51,782 nucleotides of DNA from positions 1 to 51,782 of the forward strand of contig CAZAOY010000011.1 in the NCBI GenBank assembly GCA_964486925.1, in the 5' to 3' direction. A model generated the notes under the pieces. That model searched no databases. It was not told the origin of the DNA and was given only the letters and a program-made list of their open reading frames with translations. Below, one piece after another: positions 1 to 8,046 of this stretch. The stretch comes from CAZAOY01 sp964486925. Lineage in GTDB: Bacteria > Bacillota > Clostridia > Oscillospirales > Ruminococcaceae. The position numbers were made by a program, and so were the translations under genes. The stretch's first letter is position 1; each line of letters opens with the position of its first letter.

Positions 1-39
1 TAGCAGCTAAAGCTAGCAGCTAAAGCTAGCAGCTAAAGC
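1..39. repeat. 13-bp direct repeat, three copies
   Basis: The unit TAGCAGCTAAAGC is present three times head to tail at the very start of the window, so the array may extend beyond it. A related AGCTAAAGCT core recurs near 96-105 and near 41009-41020. The unit contains a short palindrome (AGCT-AA-AGCT). No function is evident; it lies upstream of the structured region that precedes the mutS2-like gene. Confidence 0.7.
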
Positions 40-127
40 TATTATATAGTTTTATCGACTAAAATTAACTTTTAAAGTTAACACTAATGTCGACAGCTAA
101 AGCTTGCTCAAAAGTTGCTTGCAACTT

Positions 128-318
128 AATAGTTGAGGGTTACCTTAAAAATGCGAAGGATAACATTCTATGTGAGTCTTGCTCGCTTTTTTTGGTGCGC
201 CTATGCCTTACAGACTACTTCTAAATAACCATTTAAGTTATACAGGTTATGCTACAATCCCCTTGGTGGTAGTATACCCTTGAAGTGTGATAGGCTTGTT
301 ATGTCTATCACACTTTTT
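128..318 (+). ncRNA. candidate structured small RNA ending in an intrinsic terminator
   Basis: There is no plausible ORF here, but complementary segments are nested. TTGAGGGT (133-140) can pair with ACCCTTGA (276-283). GGTTATGCTAC (245-255) pairs with GTAGTATACCC (269-279) with one mismatch. ATAAC/GTTAT and AGTCT/AGACT pairs lie inside. The stretch ends in a strong terminator. Its length of about 190 nt and rod-like ends are compatible with a 6S-type RNA, but I do not see enough conserved sequence to name it. A weak promoter-like TTGCTC-17-TAATAG lies near 106-134. The boundaries are estimates. Confidence 0.35.
284..318 (+). terminator. intrinsic terminator of the candidate small RNA
   Basis: AGTGTGATAG (284-293) pairs perfectly with CTATCACACT (305-314) across an 11-nt loop, followed by a run of T. 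This is a textbook rho-independent terminator. It separates whatever is transcribed from 1-283 from the mutS2-like gene. Confidence 0.8.
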
Positions 319-348
319 GTTCTTAATGTTAACTTATAATAGTTTTAT

Positions 349-487
349 CTAGCAATTTTACTTTTTTCTTTGGAATTTTTGCATAATAAAATCCAAAGGA
401 AAAAGCTAATTGCTATGTTCCATAGGAGTAATCTGCGCATTTTTAAGATAGTGTGCATCTCCTATGGAATTTTTGTCTTTTTGCTAG
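349..487 (+). other. structured non-coding region with competing stems, upstream of mutS2-like gene
   Basis: CTTTTTTCTTTGGA (361-374) pairs with 392-405 over 14 positions with one wobble. It is enclosed by AGCAATT (351-357) and AATTGCT (408-414). TTCCATAGGAG (418-428) pairs perfectly with 459-469, encloses TGCGCA/TGTGCA, and is followed by TTTTTG, so it can act as a terminator. CTAGCAA (349-355) can instead close the whole block with TTGCTAG (481-487). A TATAAT at 335-340 could start the transcript just before. This may be a small RNA or a cis-regulatory leader; no known class was recognised. Confidence 0.4.
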
Positions 488-500
488 TTTAATTGAAATG

Positions 501-535
501 CTTTTCCACAGTCACCGACAATAGCTGTGGAAAAG
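501..535 (+). other. perfect 11-bp hairpin in the mutS2-like 5' region
   Basis: CTTTTCCACAG (501-511) pairs perfectly with CTGTGGAAAAG (525-535) across a 13-nt loop. No T-tract follows, so it is not an obvious terminator. It is the third consecutive strong hairpin in the roughly 250 nt before the mutS2-like start codon. The remainder (536-605) shows only a weak TTGGG/CCCAA pair and the approach to the start codon. Confidence 0.5.
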
Positions 536-605
536 TATACTCCACCCACACGTTTTGGGTAATATTGCCCAATAATAATATGCTAATACGGAGAACTACA
601 AAGCT

Positions 606-2573
606 ATGAGAGTTAACACCCATAAAACATTAGAGTTTGACCAGATATTAACACGGCTTTCTAATCTAGCCATATCACCCGCGGCAAAGGATAAGCTTCT
701 ATCCCTAACTCCATTTATGAATGAGGGTATATGTAAAGATAGAGTTAGAGAAACAACCCAAGGCAGGGATATCCTAGAGCTTGCGGGAACACCTCCTCTA
801 TCCTCTATGAAGGAGCTAGATAGAATTTTAGAGCTGGCACACAAGGGATCTATGCTAGTACCAGAACAGCTAGCTAGCGTTCGTGAGTTTGTCTATGCTT
901 GTAAACGGATGAGATCCTATCTTAAAAAGCAGGAGATTTCGGATATCTCGGTAGCATCCTTTGGAAACTCATTCTACCCATTGGATGAGCTTTTTGAGGA
1001 GATTGATCGCTCTATAAGAAACAACGCAGTGGACGACCAAGCCTCCCCTACCCTTCGGGATATCAGACGTCGCATAGAAAATGCGCATGTTGCTATAAAG
1101 GTAAAGCTGGAATCTATCCTATCCGCCAAAAAAAGTTGGTTTGCAGACGGATATGTTGCTACCCGAAACGGCAGGTTTGTTCTGCCTGTTAAAAAGGAGT
1201 ATAAAAATCAGGTAAGTGGCAGCGTTATAGATATGTCGGGATCAGGCGGCACCTACTTTATCGAGCCTACCGCAGTTAGAAAACTACAGGATAATCTATC
1301 CCTTCTACAGATTGATGAGGATAACGAAGTTAGACGTATCCTATACACCTTAACGGTTCTAGTTGAGGGGTACTCATCCGAAATAAGGATTAACATGGAG
1401 TGCATGGAAACGCTAGATATAATCTTTGCCAAAGCCAAGCTTTCACTAGAGATGAAGGCCATACCCGCCGAAATTACCACCGACCGCCGACTTATAATTA
1501 AACAAGGACGTCACCCGCTTTTAAACCCTGATAGCTGTGTCCCTCTTGACTTTGATATTGGAAATACTATAGACGGGCAGTGTATCCATGGCGTGGTAAT
1601 AACAGGGCCTAATACAGGCGGTAAGACGGTAGCGCTAAAAACGGTAGGGATTCTTTCCCTTATGGCACAGAGCGGTCTACATGTTCCTGTGTTAGAGGGT
1701 AGCGTCTTTTGCATGTACTCATCGGTGCTTTGTGATATTGGGGATGGACAGAGTATATCAGAAAATCTCTCTACCTTCTCATCCCATATCACAAACATTG
1801 TAGAGATACTCAATAATGTGACCGTCGACTCTCTTGTACTGCTCGATGAGTTAGGGTCGGGCACAGATCCTGCCGAAGGGATGGGTATAGCGGTATCGAT
1901 CCTAGACGAACTTAAGACTAAAGGCTGTTTCTATCTTGCAACCACCCATTATCCCGAGATTAAAGATTATGCAATGAGCACCAATGGACTTATCAACGCA
2001 CGAATGGAGTTTGACCGTGAAAGTTTAAAACCGCTATATAAGCTACAGATTGGTCAAGCGGGGGAAAGCTGTGCGCTATACATTGCTAAAAGGCTAGGTT
2101 TTCCTACCCACATGTTAAAACGTGCCTACAACGAGGCATATGGGGTATCAAAACGAGATAGAGATAATAAATCAGATTTACAGCTTTCATCAATGCTTGA
2201 AGATGATAGCTCGCACATCATCATAACCCCCGCGCCAAAATCAGCCATCCAAAAGGCTACTGAAAGACCAAAGCAGACTAGGAGTCAACGATTTAATATT
2301 GGCGACAGCGTAATGGTCTACCCACAAAAATCTGTAGGGATTATCTATAAACGAACCAATGAACTAGGGGAACTGGGGGTACAGATTAAAGGAAAGAAGC
2401 AGCTTGTTAACCACAAGCGGATTAAGCTTCTCGCACCTGCCGACATGCTCTACCCGGATGACTACGATTTTTCCATTATCTTTGATTCGGTAGCAAACCG
2501 AAAAGCGCGGCACAAGATGACCAAAGGTCATGACCCATCATTAATCATAAGCTACGACAGGGAGGATCTATAG
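606..2573 (+). CDS. MutS2-family ATPase lacking the Smr domain
   Basis: This is a 655-residue MutS2-type DNA-binding ATPase. MutS2 proteins act on recombination intermediates or collided ribosomes rather than mismatches. Visible features are the MutS2 motif SGSGGTYFIEP (about 211-221), Walker A GPNTGGKT (334-341), Walker B with DELGSGTDP (414-422) and the switch histidine in TTHY (446-449). A small beta-rich segment follows at about 575-610 (GDSVMVYPQKSVGII). Typical MutS2 is about 780 residues and ends in a Smr nuclease domain. Here the protein ends about 60 residues after the KOW-like segment, and no Smr motif is seen. The stop codon abuts the next start, implying co-transcription with the ABC exporter. 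Confidence 0.85.
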   Translation: MRVNTHKTLEFDQILTRLSNLAISPAAKDKLLSLTPFMNEGICKDRVRETTQGRDILELAGTPPLSSMKELDRILELAHKGSMLVPEQLASVREFVYACKRMRSYLKKQEISDISVASFGNSFYPLDELFEEIDRSIRNNAVDDQASPTLRDIRRRIENAHVAIKVKLESILSAKKSWFADGYVATRNGRFVLPVKKEYKNQVSGSVIDMSGSGGTYFIEPTAVRKLQDNLSLLQIDEDNEVRRILYTLTVLVEGYSSEIRINMECMETLDIIFAKAKLSLEMKAIPAEITTDRRLIIKQGRHPLLNPDSCVPLDFDIGNTIDGQCIHGVVITGPNTGGKTVALKTVGILSLMAQSGLHVPVLEGSVFCMYSSVLCDIGDGQSISENLSTFSSHITNIVEILNNVTVDSLVLLDELGSGTDPAEGMGIAVSILDELKTKGCFYLATTHYPEIKDYAMSTNGLINARMEFDRESLKPLYKLQIGQAGESCALYIAKRLGFPTHMLKRAYNEAYGVSKRDRDNKSDLQLSSMLEDDSSHIIITPAPKSAIQKATERPKQTRSQRFNIGDSVMVYPQKSVGIIYKRTNELGELGVQIKGKKQLVNHKRIKLLAPADMLYPDDYDFSIIFDSVANRKARHKMTKGHDPSLIISYDREDL

Positions 2574-3557
2574 ATGATAATTAGCACGAAAAAACTTACC
2601 AAATCCTACAAACGTTTTGATAAAGAGGCTTCGCTAATGGGAAGTATCCGTAGCCTGTTTCATCGTAAATTTACCGTAAAGGAAGCGGTATCAAGCTTTG
2701 ATCTTTCCATTGATGATGGTGAGTTTGTGGGGTTAATAGGACCTAACGGTGCGGGAAAGACCACCTTAATTAAGATGTTAACCGGCATTATCGCAAAAAC
2801 CAGCGGTGATATCTTAGTAATGGGATATCACCCAAACAAGCTTGAAAATGGGCTTAAAAGCCATTATGCTGTAGTTATGGGACAAAAAAGCCAGCTATTC
2901 TTCGAGCTGACCGCCGCCGATACCTTCTTGCTCTTTAAGGAGATCTACTCAATCCCTGATGATAGATATAAAGAAAACCTAGATTACTTTGTAAACCTAT
3001 TCGAGGTGGGCGACCTGCTTAATGTGCAGGTTCGCACCCTCTCTTTAGGAGAACGAATGAAGATGGAGCTAATTGTCGCTCTTCTACATAATCCTAAGGT
3101 ACTGTTCCTAGACGAACCCACCATCGGACTTGACGCCGTTGCACAGCGTCAGATACGCAAATTCCTTCGTGAGGTAAACGAGCAGAAGGGCACTACAATA
3201 ATACTAACCTCACACTATATGGAGGATATCAAAAGCCTTTGCAAGCGTTGCGTTGTAATAAACGGCGGGGTTAAGCTGTATGACGGGGATACCGCTACGC
3301 TGTTTGAACGTTATCAAAAGCATAAAAAGATTACGGTAGTCTTTGAAACCCAAACTACCGTAACCTTTAACAATAAGGTTGAGATTCTTGAGAGCAGTCC
3401 CTACCGTATCTCCTTTATGGTGGATAAAAACTACGCACAGCCTGTGCTACGTGAGCTTATGGCAAGCTATACTATCAGCGATATTACCATCGAGGAGGAC
3501 GATATCGGAAATGTAGTGGAACGTATCTACAAAGGAAGGTCAAAGGTGGACGCATGA
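2574..3557 (+). CDS. ABC-2 type exporter, ATP-binding protein
   Basis: This 327-residue nucleotide-binding subunit powers the two permeases encoded next to it. It has Walker A GPNGAGKTT (56-64), a Q-loop glutamine near 104, the signature LSLGE (157-161) followed by RMKMEL, Walker B FLDEPT (178-183) and H-loop histidine 214. About 90 residues follow as the usual DrrA-like C-terminal extension. The start codon directly follows the mutS2-like stop, with GGGAGG 9 nt upstream. The family (with PF06182-like permeases) is widespread in Firmicutes and substrates are mostly unknown, so no substrate is assigned. Confidence 0.9.
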   Translation: MIISTKKLTKSYKRFDKEASLMGSIRSLFHRKFTVKEAVSSFDLSIDDGEFVGLIGPNGAGKTTLIKMLTGIIAKTSGDILVMGYHPNKLENGLKSHYAVVMGQKSQLFFELTAADTFLLFKEIYSIPDDRYKENLDYFVNLFEVGDLLNVQVRTLSLGERMKMELIVALLHNPKVLFLDEPTIGLDAVAQRQIRKFLREVNEQKGTTIILTSHYMEDIKSLCKRCVVINGGVKLYDGDTATLFERYQKHKKITVVFETQTTVTFNNKVEILESSPYRISFMVDKNYAQPVLRELMASYTISDITIEEDDIGNVVERIYKGRSKVDA

Positions 3558-4348
3558 GGAAATACCTGTCTATAGCAAAGGTTTTATTTAAAGCACAGCT
3601 TGTCTACCGCTTTGAGATTGCTTTTAACATGGTCTTTACCGTTACTAAGATACTGTTTGCCTACATCCTATGGGGGGCAATATTTGCGGGGCAGAACGAG
3701 ATTGCGGGGCTTACCTTTAACTCAATGCTAACCTATTATGTTATCAGCTCGTTTTTATCGGGACTTGATATGTCTAATGGTATTAGCGGAGAGGTGTCGG
3801 GTAGGATACGCGATGGTTCGTTCTCAAAGTATATGGTAATCCCCGTAAAAACACTCGGTCATTTTGCGGCACAGACGGTAGGTTCTACCACATTTTATAT
3901 GGTCTTTAACCTTATCGCAGCCGTTATCTGGGTTGTGCTCTTTAGGATACAGTTTGCCATAAGCGTTACACCTATGGTTGCCCTAGCTGCGATTCTACTA
4001 ATACTATTAGGTCTTACCTTTATGGTTCAGCTTAACTTTTTTCTGGGTATCCTTGCCTTTAAGTTTCAAGATGTCTGGATATTTTTAATGATTAAGCACA
4101 GCATTGTAGCGTTTGTAACAGGTACAATGATTCCACTGGTCCTCCTTCCAAACTCAGTTATCTCGGTAATGAGGTGGTTTCCATTTTACTACATATCCTA
4201 CCTACCGTCAATGTTGTTCGTTGGCAGAAATCAAGATGAGGTTGTTATCGGAATTATAACGCTGTCCTTGTGGGTTTTAGTATTCGTACCGATTAACTCG
4301 CTGTCCTACAATCACCTGCGTAGGCGGTACGATGGCGTTTTAATCTAA
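3554..4348 (+). CDS. ABC-2 family permease, first subunit
   Basis: This 264-residue integral membrane protein has about six hydrophobic segments and resembles the ABC2_membrane_6 (PF06182) permeases. Hydrophobic stretches lie near residues 20-42, 55-75, 105-135, 140-170, 178-198 and 230-250. The start overlaps the ATPase stop (ATGA), which indicates translational coupling. Together with the ATPase and the second permease it should form an exporter in the cytoplasmic membrane. Substrate unknown. Confidence 0.85.
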   Translation: MRKYLSIAKVLFKAQLVYRFEIAFNMVFTVTKILFAYILWGAIFAGQNEIAGLTFNSMLTYYVISSFLSGLDMSNGISGEVSGRIRDGSFSKYMVIPVKTLGHFAAQTVGSTTFYMVFNLIAAVIWVVLFRIQFAISVTPMVALAAILLILLGLTFMVQLNFFLGILAFKFQDVWIFLMIKHSIVAFVTGTMIPLVLLPNSVISVMRWFPFYYISYLPSMLFVGRNQDEVVIGIITLSLWVLVFVPINSLSYNHLRRRYDGVLI

Positions 4349-4505
4349 TACTAGTTAGCAATAAACCATTAACTAAAAGATACACAAACCCAAAACTCAA
4401 GGTAATCCATGTTTTTTAGTGTTTTTATTGCGTCTTGTATAACAATTAAATTACCGCCACAGATAGATATAAAGCTATCAATCAGGCGGAGAAAAGGAAA
4501 GTTTG

Positions 4506-5297
4506 ATGAAGCGAAAACTTAAATTTATAGTTACACTGCTTAAGATGCGTCTATCCCATATGATGGTCTTTAGGCTAACCTTCTTTGGGGCTTTGTTTGT
4601 TGACGGAACAATGTTTGTTATCCAGATATTGACCTTTTCGGCCATATATGCAAACGTGGGGGCTATCGGTAACTTCTCAAAGGGAGAGATGATAATATTT
4701 ATTGGAACCTTCTCGCTTATTAATGCGTTAACGATGGTTACCTTCTTCTTTGGAGTAAGCAACATTCCCTCTAAGATAAGGAGCGGAGAACTCGATCACT
4801 ATATAACAAAACCTATTAACCCTCTATTTAGGATAACCTTTGAAAACATCGATATAGGTTCGCTCCCGCTAACTGTACTGAGTGTGGGGATTATTATCTA
4901 TGGTGTATCTCAAGTTAACATACAGCTAAACGCAGTAACGGTATTAGTGTATATATTATGGGTAATCCTTATGTCTATACTATGGTACGATGTTATGCTG
5001 TTTTTGCGTACCATCCCCTTCTTCTTTATCTCTACAGAGAGTATCTCTAGCATGGAGGGGACACTTTTAGATTTTTGTATGAAGATTCCCGGAACGCTCT
5101 TTAAAGGGGTGTTTAAGGTGCTTTTCTACTTTGTGTTACCATATGGGGTTATGTCCACCATCCCTACCCAGTACCTATCGGGCAAGCTAAGCGCAGTGGA
5201 GTTTTTATATGGTGTCTTTATTGTAGCGGCATTTACTATCTTTGCACTATGGTTTTGGCGGTTTGGACTTCGCCATTACAAGAGTGCTAGTAGTTGA
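4506..5297 (+). CDS. ABC-2 family permease, second subunit
   Basis: This 263-residue membrane protein is the second permease of the exporter, with about six hydrophobic segments and a basic N-terminus (MKRKLKF). The first of two adjacent candidate starts is a TTG at 4503. The ATG at 4506 is preferred because AAGGAAA lies 8 nt before it. A 154-bp gap separates it from the first permease. The gap holds no recognisable gene or terminator, so all three transporter genes are probably one transcript. A strong terminator follows at 5339-5374. Confidence 0.83.
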   Translation: MKRKLKFIVTLLKMRLSHMMVFRLTFFGALFVDGTMFVIQILTFSAIYANVGAIGNFSKGEMIIFIGTFSLINALTMVTFFFGVSNIPSKIRSGELDHYITKPINPLFRITFENIDIGSLPLTVLSVGIIIYGVSQVNIQLNAVTVLVYILWVILMSILWYDVMLFLRTIPFFFISTESISSMEGTLLDFCMKIPGTLFKGVFKVLFYFVLPYGVMSTIPTQYLSGKLSAVEFLYGVFIVAAFTIFALWFWRFGLRHYKSASS

Positions 5298-5338
5298 ATA
5301 TTGCAGTTTACTGTCATAATTATAATAACATATCACAA

Positions 5339-5374
5339 GGGGGTTGTATCAAACATGGTTTTGATACAACCCCC
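5339..5374. terminator. bidirectional hairpin between convergent genes
   Basis: GGGGGTTGTATCAAA (5339-5353) pairs perfectly with TTTGATACAACCCCC (5360-5374) across a 6-nt loop. It lies between the convergent ends of the permease gene (plus) and the 552-residue membrane protein gene (minus). Flanks are AT-rich but without a long T-run, so termination strength in each direction is inferred. Confidence 0.75.
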
Positions 5375-5386
5375 TATTATCAATAA

Positions 5387-7045
5387 CTACTGCTGTGTTG
5401 TGATAACGCTATAACTATCGTTGTTAAACTTAACTACGTTTTTATTTATGATAGTTGATTCAATAAAGTCAAAGGTAATCTTGTCGCCCGGCTTTGTGAT
5501 TACAAGCTGTTCGCTTATAGATACGGTACAGCTGTATAATACCGTCGGCTCTTCTACCGTTGTAAAGGTGTAAACTGTATTACCCTCACGAACGCTCCAA
5601 CTTATGCGGTTTACCGTACCGCTCTTGCTTACAATATCCGCACCTTTGTTGCTGTCAAAATCTGCTCCGCTATCAATGTTAGCAAGAGATTTTGAGTAGT
5701 CAGCCTTAGCCGCAGTTACAGTATCACCAACGCCAACTACCATATAGTCTTTGATGGATACAAATGCATACTTTTTAATTAACCCTGCTGAATCCTTTAG
5801 TGTCATAAAGTAGGTTGGTTGCCCGCCCACATTTAGTACAATTGGGAAGGTTGCACGGTAACCTAAATCCTGTACCTTACCCTGTGCAGACTCCATAGCG
5901 GATATCTCGGTTGCCCCCGATATCCTATAGATTGTTGGCGCTTTTGTCACCATGTCTACCATAATGAATCCTGTGGCACTCTCATCAATCCCTACGCTTG
6001 TAAGCCCTGTAAATAGATAACAGCGATTATCGAAATATACTATGGCATGACCTTCTGTAGCTCTAAACTTATCCTTATTTGAGAAGTTAAAGACACCGTG
6101 TGAGTATTCACCCTTATTATTGATCTGGTTGATTATAAAATTTTCCGGCTGAACTCTGTCAACCCATGCTGGGACATCCTCTAGCTTATACCTTTGAACG
6201 TTGCCATTCTGAGCATCTACAGTGATTACACCTGTAGCTTCCGGTAGTCCAAACCCTAGAGTATTTTTATAGGTGGTTACCACCCAAAACGGATTACCCT
6301 CATCATCTATCTCAAACGAGTTATCGGTAATACCTGTAAACAGTCCTGCGCTTAACCTTGTGTATCTGGTTAAATCATCAAGCAGGTAGGATTCAGGTTG
6401 GATTTTAATCTTAAAATCAGGAACGTATTCAATATTCTTAAGATTTGTTGCAGATACCTTTATATATCCTGCCGATCCACTAAGGTTAGCTATCCACTTA
6501 AACAAACCCGAATGGTGAAGCGGCACAACCCACATAAGCTCGCCCTTAACATTTTGGATAGTTGGCTCACCTAGTACAACCTGGCTACCAAGGGATGGGC
6601 TCTCACCCAACTTTCTATCCGCAAGAGTTCTTGCTAATGATTTATCAACAATCGGTATCTGGTTTGTGTCGATAGCTTGAATCTCATTGGAGAAGGATTT
6701 CTCCACAGGCTGTTGCATCTGGTCACGATAGCTTTTATAGAAAAACAACGGACTGCATACAATTCCTATTAAAAAGTAAACTACCCAAAGCGCTACTACC
6801 AACATTATTAAAAGCCTTGTGCGCTTATTCTTCATAATCCCACGTATCAATAGATTTACATCTATCATAGCAAGATTATTCACGGTTTTTGGTAAAATCA
6901 AAAATATCACCGAAAACACTGAGATTAGTACAAGCCAGAAGAAAGCTCCCTCTGCATAAAGTGGATTTAGATTTGGCGCAGTCACAAATACATACACAGC
7001 CACAAGCGCCAAGAAGATACCACTTAGCCCATACTTATACTTCAT
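5387..7045 (-). CDS. membrane-anchored protein of unknown function, large external domain
   Basis: I do not recognise this 552-residue protein with confidence. Three hydrophobic segments are visible near residues 8-24, 33-52 and 77-97. The remaining roughly 450 residues are polar and rich in beta-type sequence, with repeated phrases such as GVITVDAQNG and GFIMVDMVTKAP that suggest tandem beta modules on the outside of the membrane. The start has GAGGT about 7 nt upstream. It is the last gene of a minus-strand cluster with an SGNH hydrolase and a lipoprotein, which hints at an envelope role. No catalytic motif was seen. Confidence 0.75.
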   Translation of the reverse strand: MKYKYGLSGIFLALVAVYVFVTAPNLNPLYAEGAFFWLVLISVFSVIFLILPKTVNNLAMIDVNLLIRGIMKNKRTRLLIMLVVALWVVYFLIGIVCSPLFFYKSYRDQMQQPVEKSFSNEIQAIDTNQIPIVDKSLARTLADRKLGESPSLGSQVVLGEPTIQNVKGELMWVVPLHHSGLFKWIANLSGSAGYIKVSATNLKNIEYVPDFKIKIQPESYLLDDLTRYTRLSAGLFTGITDNSFEIDDEGNPFWVVTTYKNTLGFGLPEATGVITVDAQNGNVQRYKLEDVPAWVDRVQPENFIINQINNKGEYSHGVFNFSNKDKFRATEGHAIVYFDNRCYLFTGLTSVGIDESATGFIMVDMVTKAPTIYRISGATEISAMESAQGKVQDLGYRATFPIVLNVGGQPTYFMTLKDSAGLIKKYAFVSIKDYMVVGVGDTVTAAKADYSKSLANIDSGADFDSNKGADIVSKSGTVNRISWSVREGNTVYTFTTVEEPTVLYSCTVSISEQLVITKPGDKITFDFIESTIINKNVVKFNNDSYSVITTQQ

Positions 7046-7082
7046 AAATACCTCATTCCTTCACTACTCTAAACACTAACAG

Positions 7083-7433
7083 TTATAATACTAGATTTGC
7101 CTTTGTAAATACATATATTAGTAAAAATAAAAATATTCCTACAGTTGCAACATATACCCGCCTTATATTCTTAGATGGAAACCCCTTGACCTCTTTTAGT
7201 ATTAACACCATTGAGATCAAAAAAGATATAATGTATGAAACCACTATTGCTGTATTCCAGTCAACTACCTGGTTTGATTCAAATATATCCGAAAATGCAT
7301 TGATTATAATGTTAACCAGTGGGACTATAATTATAGGGATAGTTGCTTTTGCATATCTCGTCTTTTTCTGCCGCATAAAACCAAAGGTGACTGCCGAGAT
7401 TATGAGTACGATAACCGCAGATTCAAAAAACAT
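7083..7433 (-). CDS. small hydrophobic membrane protein, unknown function
   Basis: This 116-residue protein is mostly hydrophobic, with about four potential membrane segments (near 3-18, 32-48, 62-80 and 95-112) separated by short basic loops. The ribosome site GGGGGAG is very close to the ATG (3 nt), which fits a strongly coupled or inefficient start. It lies between the lipoprotein gene and the large membrane protein gene on the same strand with short gaps, so it is likely co-transcribed. No family was recognised. An ORF on the opposite strand over the same bases has no ribosome site and is treated as a shadow. Confidence 0.65.
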   Translation of the reverse strand: MFFESAVIVLIISAVTFGFMRQKKTRYAKATIPIIIVPLVNIIINAFSDIFESNQVVDWNTAIVVSYIISFLISMVLILKEVKGFPSKNIRRVYVATVGIFLFLLIYVFTKANLVL

Positions 7434-7469
7434 AAACTCCCCCCATTAAACTTTTAATATGTATCCTTG

Positions 7470-7958
7470 CTATTTAAAACTCTTTTCAAAGGTATCCTTT
7501 ACCTTGTCCGCACCATCGCATACAGCCATAAGCAGATAATCACCATTCTTTACTACTATTGCGTTATCAATCTTATCCTTATCCTCTGGGTTATACTGTT
7601 CAAACAGCTCCTTTATAATGTCAACCCTACCCTTTAGTATGGCTTCAAGCTCACTGGCTTTGCCCTTAGCCGCCTTTACAACTATAACTTCGTCAGCATT
7701 AACTCCGTTAGCGGATTTAATAGAGGCAATACCCTCTACCTGATCGTCGGTAATATCCACGTATGAATATAAAACATCTTTAGATATTTCTACCTCTTCG
7801 GGTATCTCTACAACACTTGATATAGATGCCATAACATCCGCTACCTCGGGTTCTTTAGCCTTACTTTGACAGCCGGTTGCCACTAGTGTGATAGTTGCTA
7901 TCGCCAAAATAACTCCAAAAATTCTCATAAAACTACTCTTTTTAACTCTATTATCCAT
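7470..7958 (-). CDS. DUF4358-like lipoprotein
   Basis: This 162-residue secreted lipoprotein has a hydrophobic signal segment ending in the lipobox VATGC, with Cys30 as the predicted lipidated residue. The mature part (SYVDITDDQVEGIASIKSAN through DTFEKSF) matches my recollection of the DUF4358 family. That family is common in Clostridia next to SGNH hydrolases and MBOAT acyltransferases, but its function is unknown. The chosen ATG has GGAG 6 nt upstream; a longer in-frame start at 7979 would place that site inside the gene. It follows the SGNH hydrolase gene by about 90 nt. Confidence 0.75.
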   Translation of the reverse strand: MDNRVKKSSFMRIFGVILAIATITLVATGCQSKAKEPEVADVMASISSVVEIPEEVEISKDVLYSYVDITDDQVEGIASIKSANGVNADEVIVVKAAKGKASELEAILKGRVDIIKELFEQYNPEDKDKIDNAIVVKNGDYLLMAVCDGADKVKDTFEKSFK

Positions 7959-8046
7959 AGTATCTCCACTCTCCGCCATTTAATTTTATATTGATTAATT
8001 TTAGACGGTAAATTAACCTTTATAATAAAACTGTTTTGTCCTAAGC

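Noticed and set aside
128..318. Firm naming of the upstream RNA as 6S RNA, SRP RNA or tmRNA
   Set aside because: SRP and tmRNA hallmark sequences are absent, and the 6S match rests only on size and shape, so it is reported as an unnamed candidate.
7186..7449. Plus-strand ORF opposite the 116-residue membrane protein
   Set aside because: It has no ribosome site. The minus-strand ORF has one and fits the gene row.
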